From Fragilariopsis cylindrus CCMP1102 (Eukaryota > Bacillariophyta > Bacillariophyceae > Bacillariales > Bacillariaceae): a stretch of 64,000 nt of DNA. The position numbers and the translations under genes are program-made. The notes beneath the pieces were generated by a model, which made no database searches, was not told the DNA's origin, and saw nothing but the letters and a program-made list of their open reading frames with translations. Below, piece after piece: positions 1-12,247 of the stretch; within the stretch, counting starts at the first letter, position 1, and each line of letters opens with the position of its first letter. The DNA lies in contig FMBT01000307.1 in assembly GCA_900095095.1 (NCBI GenBank), forward strand, positions 455,242 through 519,241, given 5' to 3'.

Positions 1-2
1 TT

Positions 3-242
3 TTGTGGGCAAATAGTGGGTGGGACGCACCCTTCGAAGACGAAGACGACGAAAATTTTATTCTCTTATCCGGACTCATTCCTCTGAGTATTGTTGGTGC
101 TGTTGTTAGCGCAAAAGCAGCATATGGAATAATATCTCGTTTTTGCGAACAATCATCTTGTGGATTATTCAGCATTAATATCAGTGTCAACACTAACTTT
201 ATTATTATTGTGTCGACCGATCGTCGTCTTGTTGTAGCTTGA
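3..242 (+). CDS. 3' end of an unidentified protein (partial at window edge)
   Basis: An open frame runs in from the left edge without a stop and ends at TGA 240-242, so this is probably the C-terminal exon of a gene starting outside the window. The 79 visible residues have an acidic stretch near residues 12-17, then a hydrophobic run rich in Leu, Ile, Val and Gly (about residues 19-45) that could be one membrane helix, then a Ser/Ile-rich tail. I recognise no family. The apparent first Met is a TTG codon, so there is no start here. It may also be partly intronic or non-coding. Confidence 0.3.
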   Translation: MWANSGWDAPFEDEDDENFILLSGLIPLSIVGAVVSAKAAYGIISRFCEQSSCGLFSINISVNTNFIIIVSTDRRLVVA

Positions 243-864
243 GACTGACGGCGTCGGCGTCTATGGAACGGTTTTGAATCGAGGAACTCCAAACATATCT
301 CTTCTTCTACCGGGGTTTTCATTTTTGTGTGGATGGAATTTATACAAAGAAATAAAAGGCATCGATGGCCTAGCCGTTTTTGCGGTTAAGGTGTGTGTTA
401 CAGTTGGTTTTCTTTTTCCTTCTTACTTCTCTCTTTAGCTTTTGAAATTATATCAGGTCACAGCGCACCGTAGGATGATATCGTTATATCTGTAGCAACA
501 ACGATGTACTTTTTATTGAAATATGTAAGATCGATGTCGGCCAACACAAACAACGATTAGTTGGATTACTCTGCAGCATTAATACAAGCCTAGCTTTGTT
601 AAATGTGTTTTGTCGAAACTCGATAATATTTGAATATTATTTTTTGATGCGTTGTCTAAAAATGCCGATGTATTGATGGATGTAGTTTTGTACGGTAGAA
701 ATGGAGCGAAATACATAATTCCTATCCCCCCCCCAAAAAAATATATTATGGAATGATATTAATAATCTAGTAAAATTTAGTCTTGGTTTCTATATTATGA
801 TAGAGCCAACTGTTAATTGTTCTATTAAATGTATTTCATTAGTTTCATATATCGGGTATCATGT
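243..864. other. Intergenic, no gene seen
   Basis: AT-rich sequence between the 3' end of the edge gene and the 3' end of the minus-strand TCAIM-like gene, so these two genes converge here. A short C run followed by A at 727-741 is the only low-complexity tract. I see no ORF, RNA gene or repeat family. Confidence 0.5.
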
Positions 865-2073
865 TTAGATTATTGTCTCTTGTCCGAACATTGCGGCGTA
901 ATAATCACCGTCCAGACCACTGCCTTGAGTTTGTATGAAATCAGACATGTTCCGTTGTAGTTCATCTTTCAATTCGTTGTTCTCAAAATCTACAGGAATG
1001 GAAAGAGTTACCCGATTGTTATGATGAATAGTAAAGCAGTATCCTGTCTCTAAGTTCTGGTTTTTCTTACGCCGTTTCCGTAAGGCTGACGACGAAAGAT
1101 TATAGGGTCGTGGTTCCGTTACTAGTATAGAAATTTGCTCCTCATAAAACTTCCCCATATCTTCCAAACGTAAATCGTCAAAGTTTTCATCCAAGAACCG
1201 CAAGAATCTCCGATATGCAACCAATCTTTCCAACGGTGAGATTATTTCTTTAAATTTAATGTTGGACAATACGTTTGCTAGTAGCTTCTGCCGCAATCTT
1301 GGGTTGTCACGAATCCAGTGACGAGTCTGAAGATGGATCTCAGCGTCCTGGACAGCCTCACGATAAACCTGATTGAATTTCATAAAATCAAAATTACGAT
1401 TGTGTCTCTGCCAAAAACGATCCCTAGACGCTTCCCAGGGAGTCATCTTTCGATGCTGTCGTTGTTTCGGGCTTTCATTGGTACTACTATTCATATCGTA
1501 GGCCCTACTTGTACTTCTACTATTATTGTCATGGTTTCTATCATCATCATTGTCGTCTTCCTCATCATAAAGGGATAGTGAGGTTGGAACCGGCAAATCG
1601 GAGATTCGTAAGAGCCGAAGGAACTGACGTGTGACGTGATGTTGTACCGAAGTAGATGACATGGTCATCGGCGGAACTCTCAGTTCTAATTTCCGACGGC
1701 TAGTAGAGACGTTGGGTTGATTTTTATTCCCCACTTGTGATGATTGTATCGTCCCCTCTTGGTTCTGGTTTTTCGACATCACAAATTCGATTTCAACCGT
1801 GTGTTTGTCGTTTGGAAAAGGGTATTTGTATTCATTGTTTTTTTTAATCAATTTTTTCACACCATCGATGTAAGAATTCAGATTCTGAATGGCAGCGAGG
1901 TTGATCTTTTGGGCTGAATCAGGTAGGCCTTGTTGCCGTGCCATATCTGGGTGACATTTAACAATAAAGGGCTTTATCAACCGTTTCAACGAAAACGACG
2001 ACGACGACGACGAACATCGAGATAAGAATACGAATGTCTCTACCCTTTGTCGCTGCGATAAAGACCTCAGCAT
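865..2073 (-). CDS. TCAIM-like mitochondrial protein (DUF4460/DUF4461 type)
   Basis: Single-exon gene of 402 aa with an ATG at 2073. The start is Arg/Ser-rich (Arg at residues 3, 8 and 10, then a run of six serines from 21), which fits a mitochondrial presequence. An HPD tripeptide at residues 41-43 lies in a context like the J-domain-like DUF4460 region of TCAIM (T-cell activation inhibitor, mitochondrial). The centre is low-complexity (Asn/Asp/Ser/Arg). From about residue 215 a helical section (RDRFWQRHNRNFDF onward) fits the second half of the family. Molecular function of the family is poorly known; a chaperone-related role is only inferred from the HPD-like region. The start is 399 bp from the divergent coaE gene. 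Confidence 0.6.
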   Translation of the reverse strand: MLRSLSQRQRVETFVFLSRCSSSSSSFSLKRLIKPFIVKCHPDMARQQGLPDSAQKINLAAIQNLNSYIDGVKKLIKKNNEYKYPFPNDKHTVEIEFVMSKNQNQEGTIQSSQVGNKNQPNVSTSRRKLELRVPPMTMSSTSVQHHVTRQFLRLLRISDLPVPTSLSLYDEEDDNDDDRNHDNNSRSTSRAYDMNSSTNESPKQRQHRKMTPWEASRDRFWQRHNRNFDFMKFNQVYREAVQDAEIHLQTRHWIRDNPRLRQKLLANVLSNIKFKEIISPLERLVAYRRFLRFLDENFDDLRLEDMGKFYEEQISILVTEPRPYNLSSSALRKRRKKNQNLETGYCFTIHHNNRVTLSIPVDFENNELKDELQRNMSDFIQTQGSGLDGDYYAAMFGQETII

Positions 2074-2472
2074 CTTGTGTTTTTCTCCTCTACTATCCTG
2101 CTGTTTCTACTCGACTACTAATAGTAATAAATTTGTAAAAGCAAAAGAAAGTTGTAAGTTTAAAAGTTACTCTATTATTATGGCATACTTGTACAACTTG
2201 TACGGTAACGTTAGAGTGAAAGAGAAAAGAGGCTCATGACGAGAGTCGAGTGAGTCAAGAGATAGAAAACTGATAATCGTGAATTGAGGAATGAATCAAT
2301 CAAACAATCGAGACATACTTAGTCCCATAATTGAAGATTTGAATTATCGGCGACAATAAAAATTCGAGTGTCACACACTTTTTACTTTGTTGTCGATTAT
2401 TTGCTACTTTTTACCGTACGGTAGTACTCATGTATCAACAACACAACACAATAGAGATAGGAAGAAAGCCCA
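2074..2472. promoter_or_regulatory. Shared divergent upstream region
   Basis: This 399-bp spacer separates the ATGs of two divergent genes (TCAIM-like on minus, coaE on plus) and must hold both promoters. It is AT-rich and contains no ORF. I cannot point to a defined TATA or initiator element. Confidence 0.4.
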
Positions 2473-3429
2473 ATGTTATATTGTACCATATCTACTCGTA
2501 GCCCGATATATATTATCTTAGTTCTAGCTGTTTCCGCGTGTAGTGCATTTTTCTCTTCAAATTTAGCACTTTCTCGTCGAAGATACTGTTACGAAAAGTG
2601 TCGTTATCGCCAGTTCAATTCCCCTTCCGGAACGACAGAAAGTGGTGAAGCTGTGATGGGTAGCGATGAAGAGGATAAGTCTATTGTGATAGAAGAATCA
2701 AGAGAAGGATACAATAATTCCAATGAAAAATTTAAAGTATTAGGTTTATGTGGAGGAATTGGGTCTGGCAAAAGTTCCGCGTCAAAACTTCTAGTATCAT
2801 CATGCAATTGCCTTAAACACATAGATGCAGATTCTGTTGCCCATTCGATTTATACACCGGGATCACAGGCGGTTCTGAACGTTGTGGATGCTTTCGGCAA
2901 GGACATTCTTGTTCAACAAGACGATGGAGAAGAAGATAGTACTGCTCCAATGGAAATTGATCGAAAGAAACTTGGTGAGATTGTCTTTGCTGAGCGATCT
3001 GCCATGGCCAAATTGGAAGCGATCGTCTGGCCTCACGTAAAGACGCTCATCACCGATGAGATTGATATACAACGACAGAAATGGACCAAAGAATGTATCG
3101 CCTCAAACAAACGTCCGATCGTAGTTCTTGAGGCTGCTGTTCTCCTTGACGCGGGATGGGACGACCTCTTGGATGGAGTGTGGGTAGTCACTACACCAAG
3201 AGATGTTGCCTTAGCACGGCTTATAGAAACACGGGGATTGACTATAGAAGAAGCCAATAAACGAATTGACGCTCAAGAATCCCGACGAGGAATTGGAAAT
3301 TTGCAACAAGAAATCGACTTTGGGCTTATAACTGGCGAAATCAATAATGATGGCAGCTTAGACGCTTTAACGAGGTCTTTGAGTAGATCATTAGACGATC
3401 CCAAGTTTTGGAAACGTGATCGCACTTGA
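2473..3429 (+). CDS. coaE: Dephospho-CoA kinase with a plastid-type leader
   Basis: Catalyses the last step of coenzyme A synthesis, ATP-dependent 3'-phosphorylation of dephospho-CoA. The 318-aa protein has a P-loop GGIGSGKS at residues 94-101, the DADSVAH substrate-side motif at 118-124, and the family signatures VVLEAAVLLDAGWDD and RLIETRGLTIEEA in the C-terminal half. Bacterial CoaE is about 200 aa; the extra roughly 85 residues are N-terminal. They start with a hydrophobic segment (IYIILVLAVSACSAFFSS) followed by a basic, Ser-rich stretch. That is a signal peptide plus transit peptide with a likely cut before Phe in CSAFF, as in diatom bipartite plastid targeting. Location in the plastid is an inference; secretory or mitochondrial routing cannot be excluded. 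Confidence 0.9.
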   Translation: MLYCTISTRSPIYIILVLAVSACSAFFSSNLALSRRRYCYEKCRYRQFNSPSGTTESGEAVMGSDEEDKSIVIEESREGYNNSNEKFKVLGLCGGIGSGKSSASKLLVSSCNCLKHIDADSVAHSIYTPGSQAVLNVVDAFGKDILVQQDDGEEDSTAPMEIDRKKLGEIVFAERSAMAKLEAIVWPHVKTLITDEIDIQRQKWTKECIASNKRPIVVLEAAVLLDAGWDDLLDGVWVVTTPRDVALARLIETRGLTIEEANKRIDAQESRRGIGNLQQEIDFGLITGEINNDGSLDALTRSLSRSLDDPKFWKRDRT

Positions 3430-3737
3430 TACGGATGTGGTGATGTTTTATTTAACTTATCACATAATTTCGATTGATTGAATGGCCATGAACTGACGAA
3501 TAACTTATTATGCTACTAGAGAAGGAGAGACATACAAGGTGGAAGCGGTTATGATTATATATGTGATAATCCGGATTAATGATTATCACTGCATTGAATA
3601 TCATCGTTGTCATGAATGCCTCATTTACAACTTCAGAACAAGTTTACTTTCAATTAAAAAACATCAACACTACACTAAATTTGTTGAAGTATTGGTTTAG
3701 ATAAGATCAATCCAATTATATACAATGAGAATTTAGA

Positions 3738-6700
3738 TTAGCAAATCTCTACAGAATCTTGAAGTGGTTCATCCTGAACAATTTCATCTTCTTGACTTTT
3801 TTCAGCGACACTAGTAATCTTTTTCGTATCGTTAACCCTCTTCCTTTTCTTCCCTGCCAAAGGATGAGGCTTCTTCGATTTTTTCAAAGGATTCTCACGA
3901 GCGAGCTTGTCATCTTCTATAATGCTATCATTCATCTTTACCACTTCCTTCCGCACAACTCTCAAACGCTCCACACGCCTCTCCTTCGATGCCTTCGCGA
4001 GCTGAATTTCCCTTTCTAGAAGTTCAATTTGTTTCTTCAAACAGGTAGACCTCTCCGCGGATGTCTTTTTCCCCTTCAGTCTGATGGTATCCCATGGGTT
4101 TAGAATAATTTTTCCGGGAGCCCCCGTATCTTGCTTTGGCATCGGAATTAGACCAGCAGATGCACGAAAGGCCAGAGCCATGCCACTCAAATTGGTTGAA
4201 TCAATCAAAGAGGATTGGATCCATTTTTGATCTCCACCCAAACCTAGGGGCTTGTAGTCCCCGTTTTTTGATGCTCGACTGACATAACCACTAACTATTG
4301 CTGATGCACGTTCTCGTTTAGATACAATTAAATGACGTCTCCCGGGAGCTGGATCAGAAAGCTTCCGCTTCTTCTTTTGATGTTGAACTCCCTTGAGAGC
4401 CTTTTCTCTTTCTCTCATGCGCTTTCTCCGCTTCTTTTCCAGATCTCTCGTCTCTTGACGTTTTTCTTTTTCCTTCAACTTCACATCCTTTGCCTTTTTT
4501 GCTTTATCAGCTCTCACTTTCTTCGCTTTAAGAGTTTTTTGCTTTTTTTCCGCATCAAGCTTCTGCTGTTTTATGATCTGAGCTCGTTTTTTTCGTCCGG
4601 CCATGGAAAAGTCCAAAAGTCCATTGGATGCAAGCAATTCATTGCACTCATCCATATCTAAATCTTCACTAGTAAGATCGTCATCATCAGTTTCGCCATC
4701 TGCCTCATCGTCCGACTGAGACAAAACACTATAGCTGTATCCCTCTTCTTCATGCTCTTCTTCGTCCTCCTCTTCCTCTACAGGACCTCCAATGTCTTGC
4801 AGCTGAAGCTCAAACTCTTCCAGAGCCCATTGAGCTTCCTCTATGGCGTTCGCATAGGTTTTTGAACCAAGAATGTTCGCTAGACTTTTGCGTGAAACTT
4901 TTTTCGTACGATGCCCTGAGACATCCTTCTTGTTGGGATCGTCTGCTGAATTGAAATTCTCAACAATGTCTGCCTCCCGAACCCAGATGAACTCGTGCGA
5001 GCCAAGAAATTCCACCAGGAAGAAACTCTGGGGGTCTGCTTGACCTAGGCTTTGTCGCTTAACAGCTTGTTCAGCTTTGCGTTTTCCAGTAAGTAACTGA
5101 GATTTGAGCTTTTCTGGTAATCTAGCCTCGTTTCTTTCGGTTAAAAATTTGTGCCAATCTTCTTTCTGGTCTGAGGGTGCGATAATTCCCAATACTAAAG
5201 CCGGCCAAAAAGGTTTCTTGCTCGACTCTCTCGCCCATACTGCTGCTGCCATACAACCCCAAATACTCGATTGGCTTACTCCTCGACAGGTTGCTTCGTG
5301 AATGGGTACGACTAATTGACCGAGATACCGATCCATCCTACTTGCGATCCTAATTCTAAGCGAAGTATTCATAGTTTCGAGTCCATCTCCTTCTGTATAA
5401 CACTTTCGCACATTTGCTTCAAGTTCGTCTACTCCCAGCTCTTCATTATTAGCCACGATTTCTCGGAGGGACGCTTCTAACTTTCTGAATTTTTCTAGAA
5501 CAACCTCCAAATCACCTTCATCGTCATCATCTAACATGACACCTTCTCCCCAAATGGGTTGTGTATCTAAAGGATCCACAAGCCCGCCATTCTCAATAAG
5601 GTCGTGTAAAGCTTCCGCAGCCCTTTCTAAACATTTTCCAGCCATAACGGACAAGCCCGAAACAATTAACCGCCTTTTTCGGTACTGTGCACGTTCTTCC
5701 ATCGCAGATCGTATGGTTGCGTGAGGATCTTGGGTTTTCGATCGTCCTCCTCCAGAGCCTGTAGGTGGTGGCGGAGGGAAGTCTGATCCAAGCATGTGTT
5801 CTTGCCACAAATCGTTAAATAGATCTCGTAAATGTAAGGCAATCGATACGAATGATGGAACGGCATCCTTGTTGCTGGGATGAGAATGGTATTTGAAACA
5901 ATTCGCGAAAATCCTCCATGCATCGAGGCGGACATCACGTAAGTTTTCATATTGGCGACGACGGATTTTGCGACATACTTTTCCTAGATCAACAGGATGA
6001 TCAACAATCTTCGTGTACACGTTCATAAGCTGTGGGTATCGTACACGGTAGTGTATAAAAGAACAAACATAGGAATGAATTGTTATTTATTTAAACGAAT
6101 CGATGAGTAAGCACGATGCGAAAACGAGGGAAATACTGATGACAACAGAAACATTTATCTCCATCTCACATCACATTACGTACCTCAGGATGCAATAGCG
6201 CCACAGGTCGACTAAATTCGGCCAAGAGTGGTACTCTACAAAATTGTTCCATCAGGGCCTCCAGTTTCCCGTATTCTGTTTCTGTTATGGGTGATTGAGG
6301 ATCGTCCATAGTCGGAACCGACAGTCTACCAGCAGTCCCGTTGTTGGATTTGCGATTACCAACATCGACAATTTTCTTACCGCTGCCAGTGTTGCCGCTT
6401 TTATTTATCTTCTTCTTTCTTGCAGAATTTGGCATCGTCTTCTTCTTTTTCGAAGCCGGGGGAGGTGCTGAAACCAAATTTGGCGTGGATGTTTCCGAAG
6501 AAATTGCGGAATCCGCTACCGTTCCTGCTTGTATAGACTTGTTCTTTTTCGGTTTGTTGTCATTATTGTCCCCTTCTTCACTCTTGCTACTTTTTGCATT
6601 AGCCTTAGACGCAGTCTCTTGTTCTTGTTTTTGTTCAGCCTCCAGTTCCTCGAGAATTACTTGACGTCGAACAGCAGAGGCTAGTTTCTTTGCCATTGCT

Positions 6701-7398
6701 TCTGGCTTACCCCGCGGTTGCGGTTGCGGTTTTGGTTGCGGAGGAGAAGGTTGGGACTGAGCTGAATCAGTATCCCCCTCGTCGTCTTCACCACCATGCG
6801 CTTCTTGTATCGACGTTGCTTCGTTGTCTTTTTCCTCATCTTTGTAAGGTCGTATTTGCAACTCTGGGTTGTTATTCACGTCGTAGTCGTCGTCATGATC
6901 GTCATACGCTGCCGCGGCACCAGCAGTAGCGATGGTAGATTGCGGTGCGAGTCGTTGAAGTTCATGCAGAGCTGCTTGCTGTTGTTGCTGATGATGCAGC
7001 GCTTGTTGCTGCTGCTGCTGATGCAGCGCTTGTTGTTGTTGTACTCGAGCAGCGGCGGTTGCAAGGGCAATATTCGTGTTGCGTTCTTCCTGAAGCGCCA
7101 CGGCAAGGGCTAAACGATCTTCAGCCGTCGTAGCTCCTACTCGCTGATGTGCGTAGTAGGCGGCGTTTGGGTTATTTCCTTGTTCTGCCATCAAGTTCAT
7201 GTGTAAACCCGAGAGACGATGTTCCTGCTGATTCCGAGCAGCGGCGTTAGCTAAGAGATATGCTAGCTGAGAGTCCTGATGTTGTTGATGTTGTTGCTGT
7301 TGTTGCTGCTGGTAACGAGCATACTGAGGAGGAATGGACGGATGTTGACCTGCAGGCGGGCCGGGGGGGAATTGCCCGTTCTGGTTGTCGTTGTTCAT
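3738..7398 (-). CDS. Bromodomain-PWWP chromatin protein
   Basis: Two exons, 7398-6184 and 6029-3738, join in phase 0 across a 154-nt GT-AG intron (6183-6030) to give 1168 aa. Residues 1-405 are Gln-rich and low-complexity, then charged. The bromodomain straddles the intron: exon 1 ends with its first helix (EQFCRVPLLAEFSRPV) and exon 2 begins with LMNVYTKIVDHPVDLG and the later helices with FANCFKYHSHPSN. A PWWP-type fold follows at about 670-760, with the PFWPALVLG and GSHEFIWV blocks. Then come an acidic Glu/Asp stretch and long Lys/Arg-rich coiled-coil segments with many possible nuclear localisation signals. Expected role: reading acetyl-lysine and methylated histone or DNA in chromatin. 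The TTG-led extension before 7398 is not used; ATG 7398 is the first methionine. Confidence 0.8.
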
Positions 7399-7887
7399 GA
7401 TGAAAATCAACAAAGTCAGTGATAAATAATAGTCTCTACTATCGAACTAGGCAGTACGAAGAAAGCCTGATGACCAATCTTAAACACCACAACAATAAAA
7501 ATTATAAAGTGTATGACTTCGAGAGTGTAATAATTATACCCGCAAAACAAGTTCCATAAGCACTGTGCAAGCACGGCACAACACGCGCATATCAACTTCT
7601 ACATGGTAATTTTGTTGCATCTTCTCATCAATATCACTTCGTCGGAATATCATCAAGACAAGTTTTATTTTTCGTGTCTTTCCACGGTATCCATGCGGTT
7701 GCGCACGTGAATAAATGACAACAGATAAATTTAAATTTTTGTTTTCCCACAAGCTCCTTGCGAGAAAATAGTTGCTGAGACTTTTAAACTTTATATTTCA
7801 ACATTTCAACATACAGTATCAACTTTAAAACTTATAGGACCTAACATTAAACATGTTGTAACAAAACAAACCGAGTACAATAAGACC
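7399..7887. promoter_or_regulatory. Divergent spacer between the bromodomain gene and sec15
   Basis: This 489-bp AT-rich spacer lies between two divergent start codons and should contain both promoters. The short minus-strand ORF at 7534-7752 has no recognisable content and is considered spurious. Confidence 0.4.
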
Positions 7888-10800
7888 ATGGTGACCGAAG
7901 AATCTGAACTCTCGACGGAAATCGTCTCCCCTCAAAGAAATAACAGTGACCATCTGGGTGACGTATCTGGGAATCCTGCTAATACTACAAGCAGCATTAC
8001 TCCGTCGAAACTTTCTCCCAATAAACAACAGCAAAACCTTGTGAACGTTACAGCTCGTGCAAGTCGTCGTCGTCAAGAAGCTGTACGAAGGTTGGTTGCC
8101 GACGTTCAAGCTCGTCCGGATCGAAAACTAGCCTCCAATTCTGGGATTGGAGTGGGGGTAACTGGCGATGGGACGACCAAAGAATCACAGGATTGGATTA
8201 TTGCGAGCACAGTAGCAGCGTCACTTGAACGAGGGTTGGATAGAGAACTGCACCACGAATTGGTGCAAGAAGCCAAAGAAAACTCAGGTCGTATTGGACA
8301 AGTATGTCACGATCATTCAGATGTCTTTTTGGCTTCTGTAGGGAAAGTTGTTGCCTTGGGAAATCCCTCGTCGGATTTAGCGTCTAAGTTAAGCACGGCA
8401 CAAGACGAACTAGAACAGAAGACCTCTGGACCCATGCAACAAGCGGCGATGCTGTGGGAAGAGGCCACCGCTTCACACGCTAGAGCAAGAGCTCTGTATA
8501 TTATGGTACAAGAATTTCATAAAGTGGCAATTTATCTAGAAAAAGCACGGAAACAAGCTGCATTAGGGCGGCCCCGAGGAGCGCTCGGTAAGTACATACT
8601 AAAAGGATAATGATATACTTCGAAGTAATAATGATTAGATCCTTGATCTTATTATGATACGAATCCATGTAATTTAAAGATAAATAAACCCTCAACATCA
8701 GTCGCTATTTTTCCTCGTTTCTTTTCTTTGTTACTGCGCTTAGAGGCGGTTGATGATGCTCGAAATATCTTGACGGCACCTATTTCCTCTTTGTTTAATA
8801 GTGGTGGTCCTCAAATGGAACGTGCATCCAACATCGTGAAAGAAGCGGCGAAGAGAAAAACGGATCAAGAGAAAAATGATGACGGTAATGTAGCATCTAA
8901 TGGTGTTACCGTTAATAGTAATAGCAACAAAGGTATTGAAACATTACAGGAAACTCCTTTTGGAAGAAGAGCGAGTCTCATGCTTCCAAAGATTGAGAAT
9001 GAAGTACTGATTGGAGCAAAACGAGGACTTAATCGTTGGTTCTTGAGTTTGAGAAGCGGAGGAGATGGTGCAAAGGCAGGACGAGCTGTTTTGAGACGAT
9101 GCGCTCATAGTATGGCAGCTGGACCGGGAAATCTCGGACTAGGTGGTCACATGCCACCGGTACGTATCAATATCTTGATGTCTACTTCTTCTTTTCAGCA
9201 CATGCGTTGATTCATGATACCGCTGATTGCTTCTAAACTTGTTTGTATGTGTGTGTGTGTATAATTCCGTCCTTCGTACATTTTTTTTAGGCCTATCTGT
9301 GGCGAGCTAAGGTCTGTGACAATCTGATTTCTAGAATGAATCAAAACGGTAGAATGGTTCGGTCCGTCAGACTTGGATATTGGTTTGAACGCGACGCGCC
9401 AAAGGATGCACAAAGATTAGAAACCACTTGTCCACCAGGTATGGAGCGACGAGCCGAAGGTAAGTTAAAAAGGATAATTTGTTCCATATAATCGAATTCA
9501 TTTGGTTTTTTTTTTTGGATTTTCTTACAATCTGCCACATATGTCTTTGTTAATCTATAAAAATAAAAAAGCGTTTGCCTCTGCCTTTGGATGGTACCGC
9601 TGTTGGGATGAAAATATAAGGTAACAACTTTTCTAAGTCTATTTACCTTTTTGTTATTCACTTTTGCCTCTTCTTACACTTTTTTTCCTTCTTCTTTAAT
9701 TCCCTGGCAATAGCTTGCTTGTGGATCCCAGTGACTTTTCTTCGGCTCCAGATGACATGGGTCGAGGTCTATCAGGAAGTAGACACGGCTTAGGTGGCAG
9801 TCGTCATGGCAAGGGCCGATCTCTAGGATTTCGAGCCAAGAGTGGAAAGGGAGGAATGGAAACCATGACATCAAGTCTGACAAGCAGCGGGGTTGGTTCA
9901 AAACAAAATAGAGGAGAGAATGAAAAAAGTAAATGGGCAACCTTGTTGACTCCTCAAATTCTATTTGACAACACTCCTACTCGGTAAGTTCCTAGTCAGC
10001 ATTGTTTTGACAGCTCGAAAGTAATGTTTGAAGTCATTTTACTCAAATTCTTTTAACTATTTTACTCTAAATTCTACAGCAAGGATGATGATGCGAAATT
10101 CTTAGGCCTTGCCGAGTCGGTTCACCCAGTGCGAAGAGCTGAAATTGCTTTCAAATTGTTGGGCAAGGCAGAAGAATTTGTTCAGTATTACGAACTTAAT
10201 CGTTTTGGAGATGTAAAAATTGGAATTGGCAAGGACGAAGACAAAGATGGAAAGAATGAATCTCGAAGTTCACTTTCCTCATTAACAGGAGACGATGTTG
10301 GTGTTGGTACGGATCGTATATTTTTTGCTAAATCTCTCCCCCATTTGTGCTCGAGTGTGGTAGGTTTTAGCGCCGTGGAAGCAGCATTAGAATTGGGTCA
10401 CTTTGTAGATGAAGACGACATTGACAAAGACAATGGGGTGGATCCAAGTACAGCAGGTTTGGTCGCTGTAGCAACTTTATTTCGTGAATCATCAGAGAAA
10501 TACGAACGATCACTTGTAACAGAATTGGGAAATCTTCTTCGAAGGCGAGCTGTGGGTGCAAACTTGGCCGAACTAGTCCGAGCGTCGTGTCTCATGGCGG
10601 CGTTTCGTTCAGCTCTAAAAATAGTCCATCCAAGTTCCACTACGCGACGATTCGACAAAGAACTACTCGCCATGGATGTGGACATTCTCATGACAGCATT
10701 GAAAGTTGCACAGGACGAGCAACTCAAGGCTACAACCGCCATAGTTCAAGCAGACAGAAAACAACCTATAGTTGCTCCATACAAATACCCCACAAAGAAG

Positions 10801-12114
10801 GAAGGAAACATCCCAGAACCAGAAGAAGTCGGACTACCGTTCGGCTTGCTAGAATTAAGGCAACAGAAAGAAGCCACTTACGATCTAAACAGTTCGGCGA
10901 CAAGCTTTCGAAGTGGCGGAAGGGATGATAACAACAAAGACGTGGAAGAGTGTCTCACATTTTCGCAATCAGTCCCGCTTGTGGTTCGTTCAATCCATGC
11001 TCGGGCAATTGCGTGCGCTTCATTTGCCTTAAGTCAAGAGGAGTTGGGACAAAGCTTTTTGCAAAAGAAAGGTAGCGGGTCTGCATGCTATGTCTTGGAT
11101 TGTGTTGAAGAGTGTGTTAATGTTGCAGCTGTAGGTATGAAGGACGCTGATAATACTGATGAGGGAAATATTGATAAGGCTGTCCAAGTCATGGCTAATG
11201 TTGCTGCTTTGCAACATACTCTTCCACGTCTATTTGGTACCTTGATGCGAGGAATGTGCCATGTGGGTATGATCCGTTCCGATCAACTTGCCGAAACCTT
11301 CCAGTATGCCGAAGCTACTTTAAAGGGGGCGGATAAGGCATGTGACAATCAAGTTGGAACAATGTACTCAAGAGTTTACGAATGTGCTCGTGGAAAAATA
11401 GATGCTCATTTAAACTATGCATTAGATGGCTTCAACTGGGTTCAAAAGACATGTAGAGACATGCCAAACGCATACTGTGAAGGTTTAATAGGCTATATGA
11501 GAAGTGTATTTAATTCACTTGGACCGATGGACGAAGGATCCAGAGCGGGTCTTCATTTTTCCTGTTGTGGACATGTTGCTGAACGATTGGTTAAAATTCT
11601 TTCAGAGAGGCCGTTAGAAGAGGGAGCTCGTTTGGATGGTGGCATTCCGCCAATTTCAAAAATTGATGCCTTTGGACTAAAGAACCTGTCCAATGATGTG
11701 GACGAATTCAAAAGCTTTGCGAGTAGCACTGGTGTTCCTCAGCTTGCAGACTGCTTTGATGAATTGAAATCGATCACTGATGCCATGTTAGACCCAGAAC
11801 TTCCCAATCTTTTGAGACCGGAACATGCTGAAGCACGTAAACGCAAATACCCCTATTTGAGCTTAGAAAAAGTCGGGTAAGTACTTTCCATCACCTTTTA
11901 TTTTCCACAAAAAAACATGTTCTCACATTTAAGCAATCTACTCCTTTCATCCGTAATTCTAAACTTCGATTGAATCAAAAACAGGAACATACTTGAGAAG
12001 TACAGTTCGGCTGGTATGAGCCTGATGGGTGGGAGCCGATCACCTGCAGGCATGTTGGTGCTTGATAAGAAAGAGGTCCTTGGATTGTTGAATCTAGTTC
12101 GAAGTTACATATAG
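7888..12114 (+). CDS. SEC15: Exocyst complex subunit Sec15 (EXOC6)
   Basis: Seven exons: 7888-8587, 8744-9159, 9291-9459, 9572-9620, 9714-9983, 10080-11876 and 11985-12114. All have GT-AG borders, and joined they give one intact 1176-aa frame. Sec15 is the exocyst subunit that binds Rab GTPases on secretory vesicles and tethers them to the plasma membrane. The C-terminal part shows family landmarks: a VQYYELNRF block, FFAKSLPHLCSSVVGFSAVE, and the LTFSQSVPLVVRSIHARAI block that corresponds to FPMSQSVP in animal EXOC6. The N-terminal part is helical and includes an exon-border AYLWRAKVCDNLISRMNQNG. It is longer than animal Sec15 (about 800 aa) because of low-complexity inserts. No frame break occurs in this gene. 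It converges on the DHHC gene with a 133-bp spacer. Confidence 0.85.
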
Positions 12115-12247
12115 AGCTTTACAACGATGAATAGAAGAAGTATCGATTTTGGTACTCAAATCAATTTTAATTTATGTAATATAGAATACTAAATACTAAC
12201 ATCATAGTGTGTATGATCGTCTGATAGGGTTAAGCGATTAATTAGCA

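Noticed and set aside
6341-7133. Several Leu/Phe-rich plus-strand ORFs opposite the bromodomain gene
   Set aside because: Antisense shadows of the Gln/Lys-rich coding sequence.
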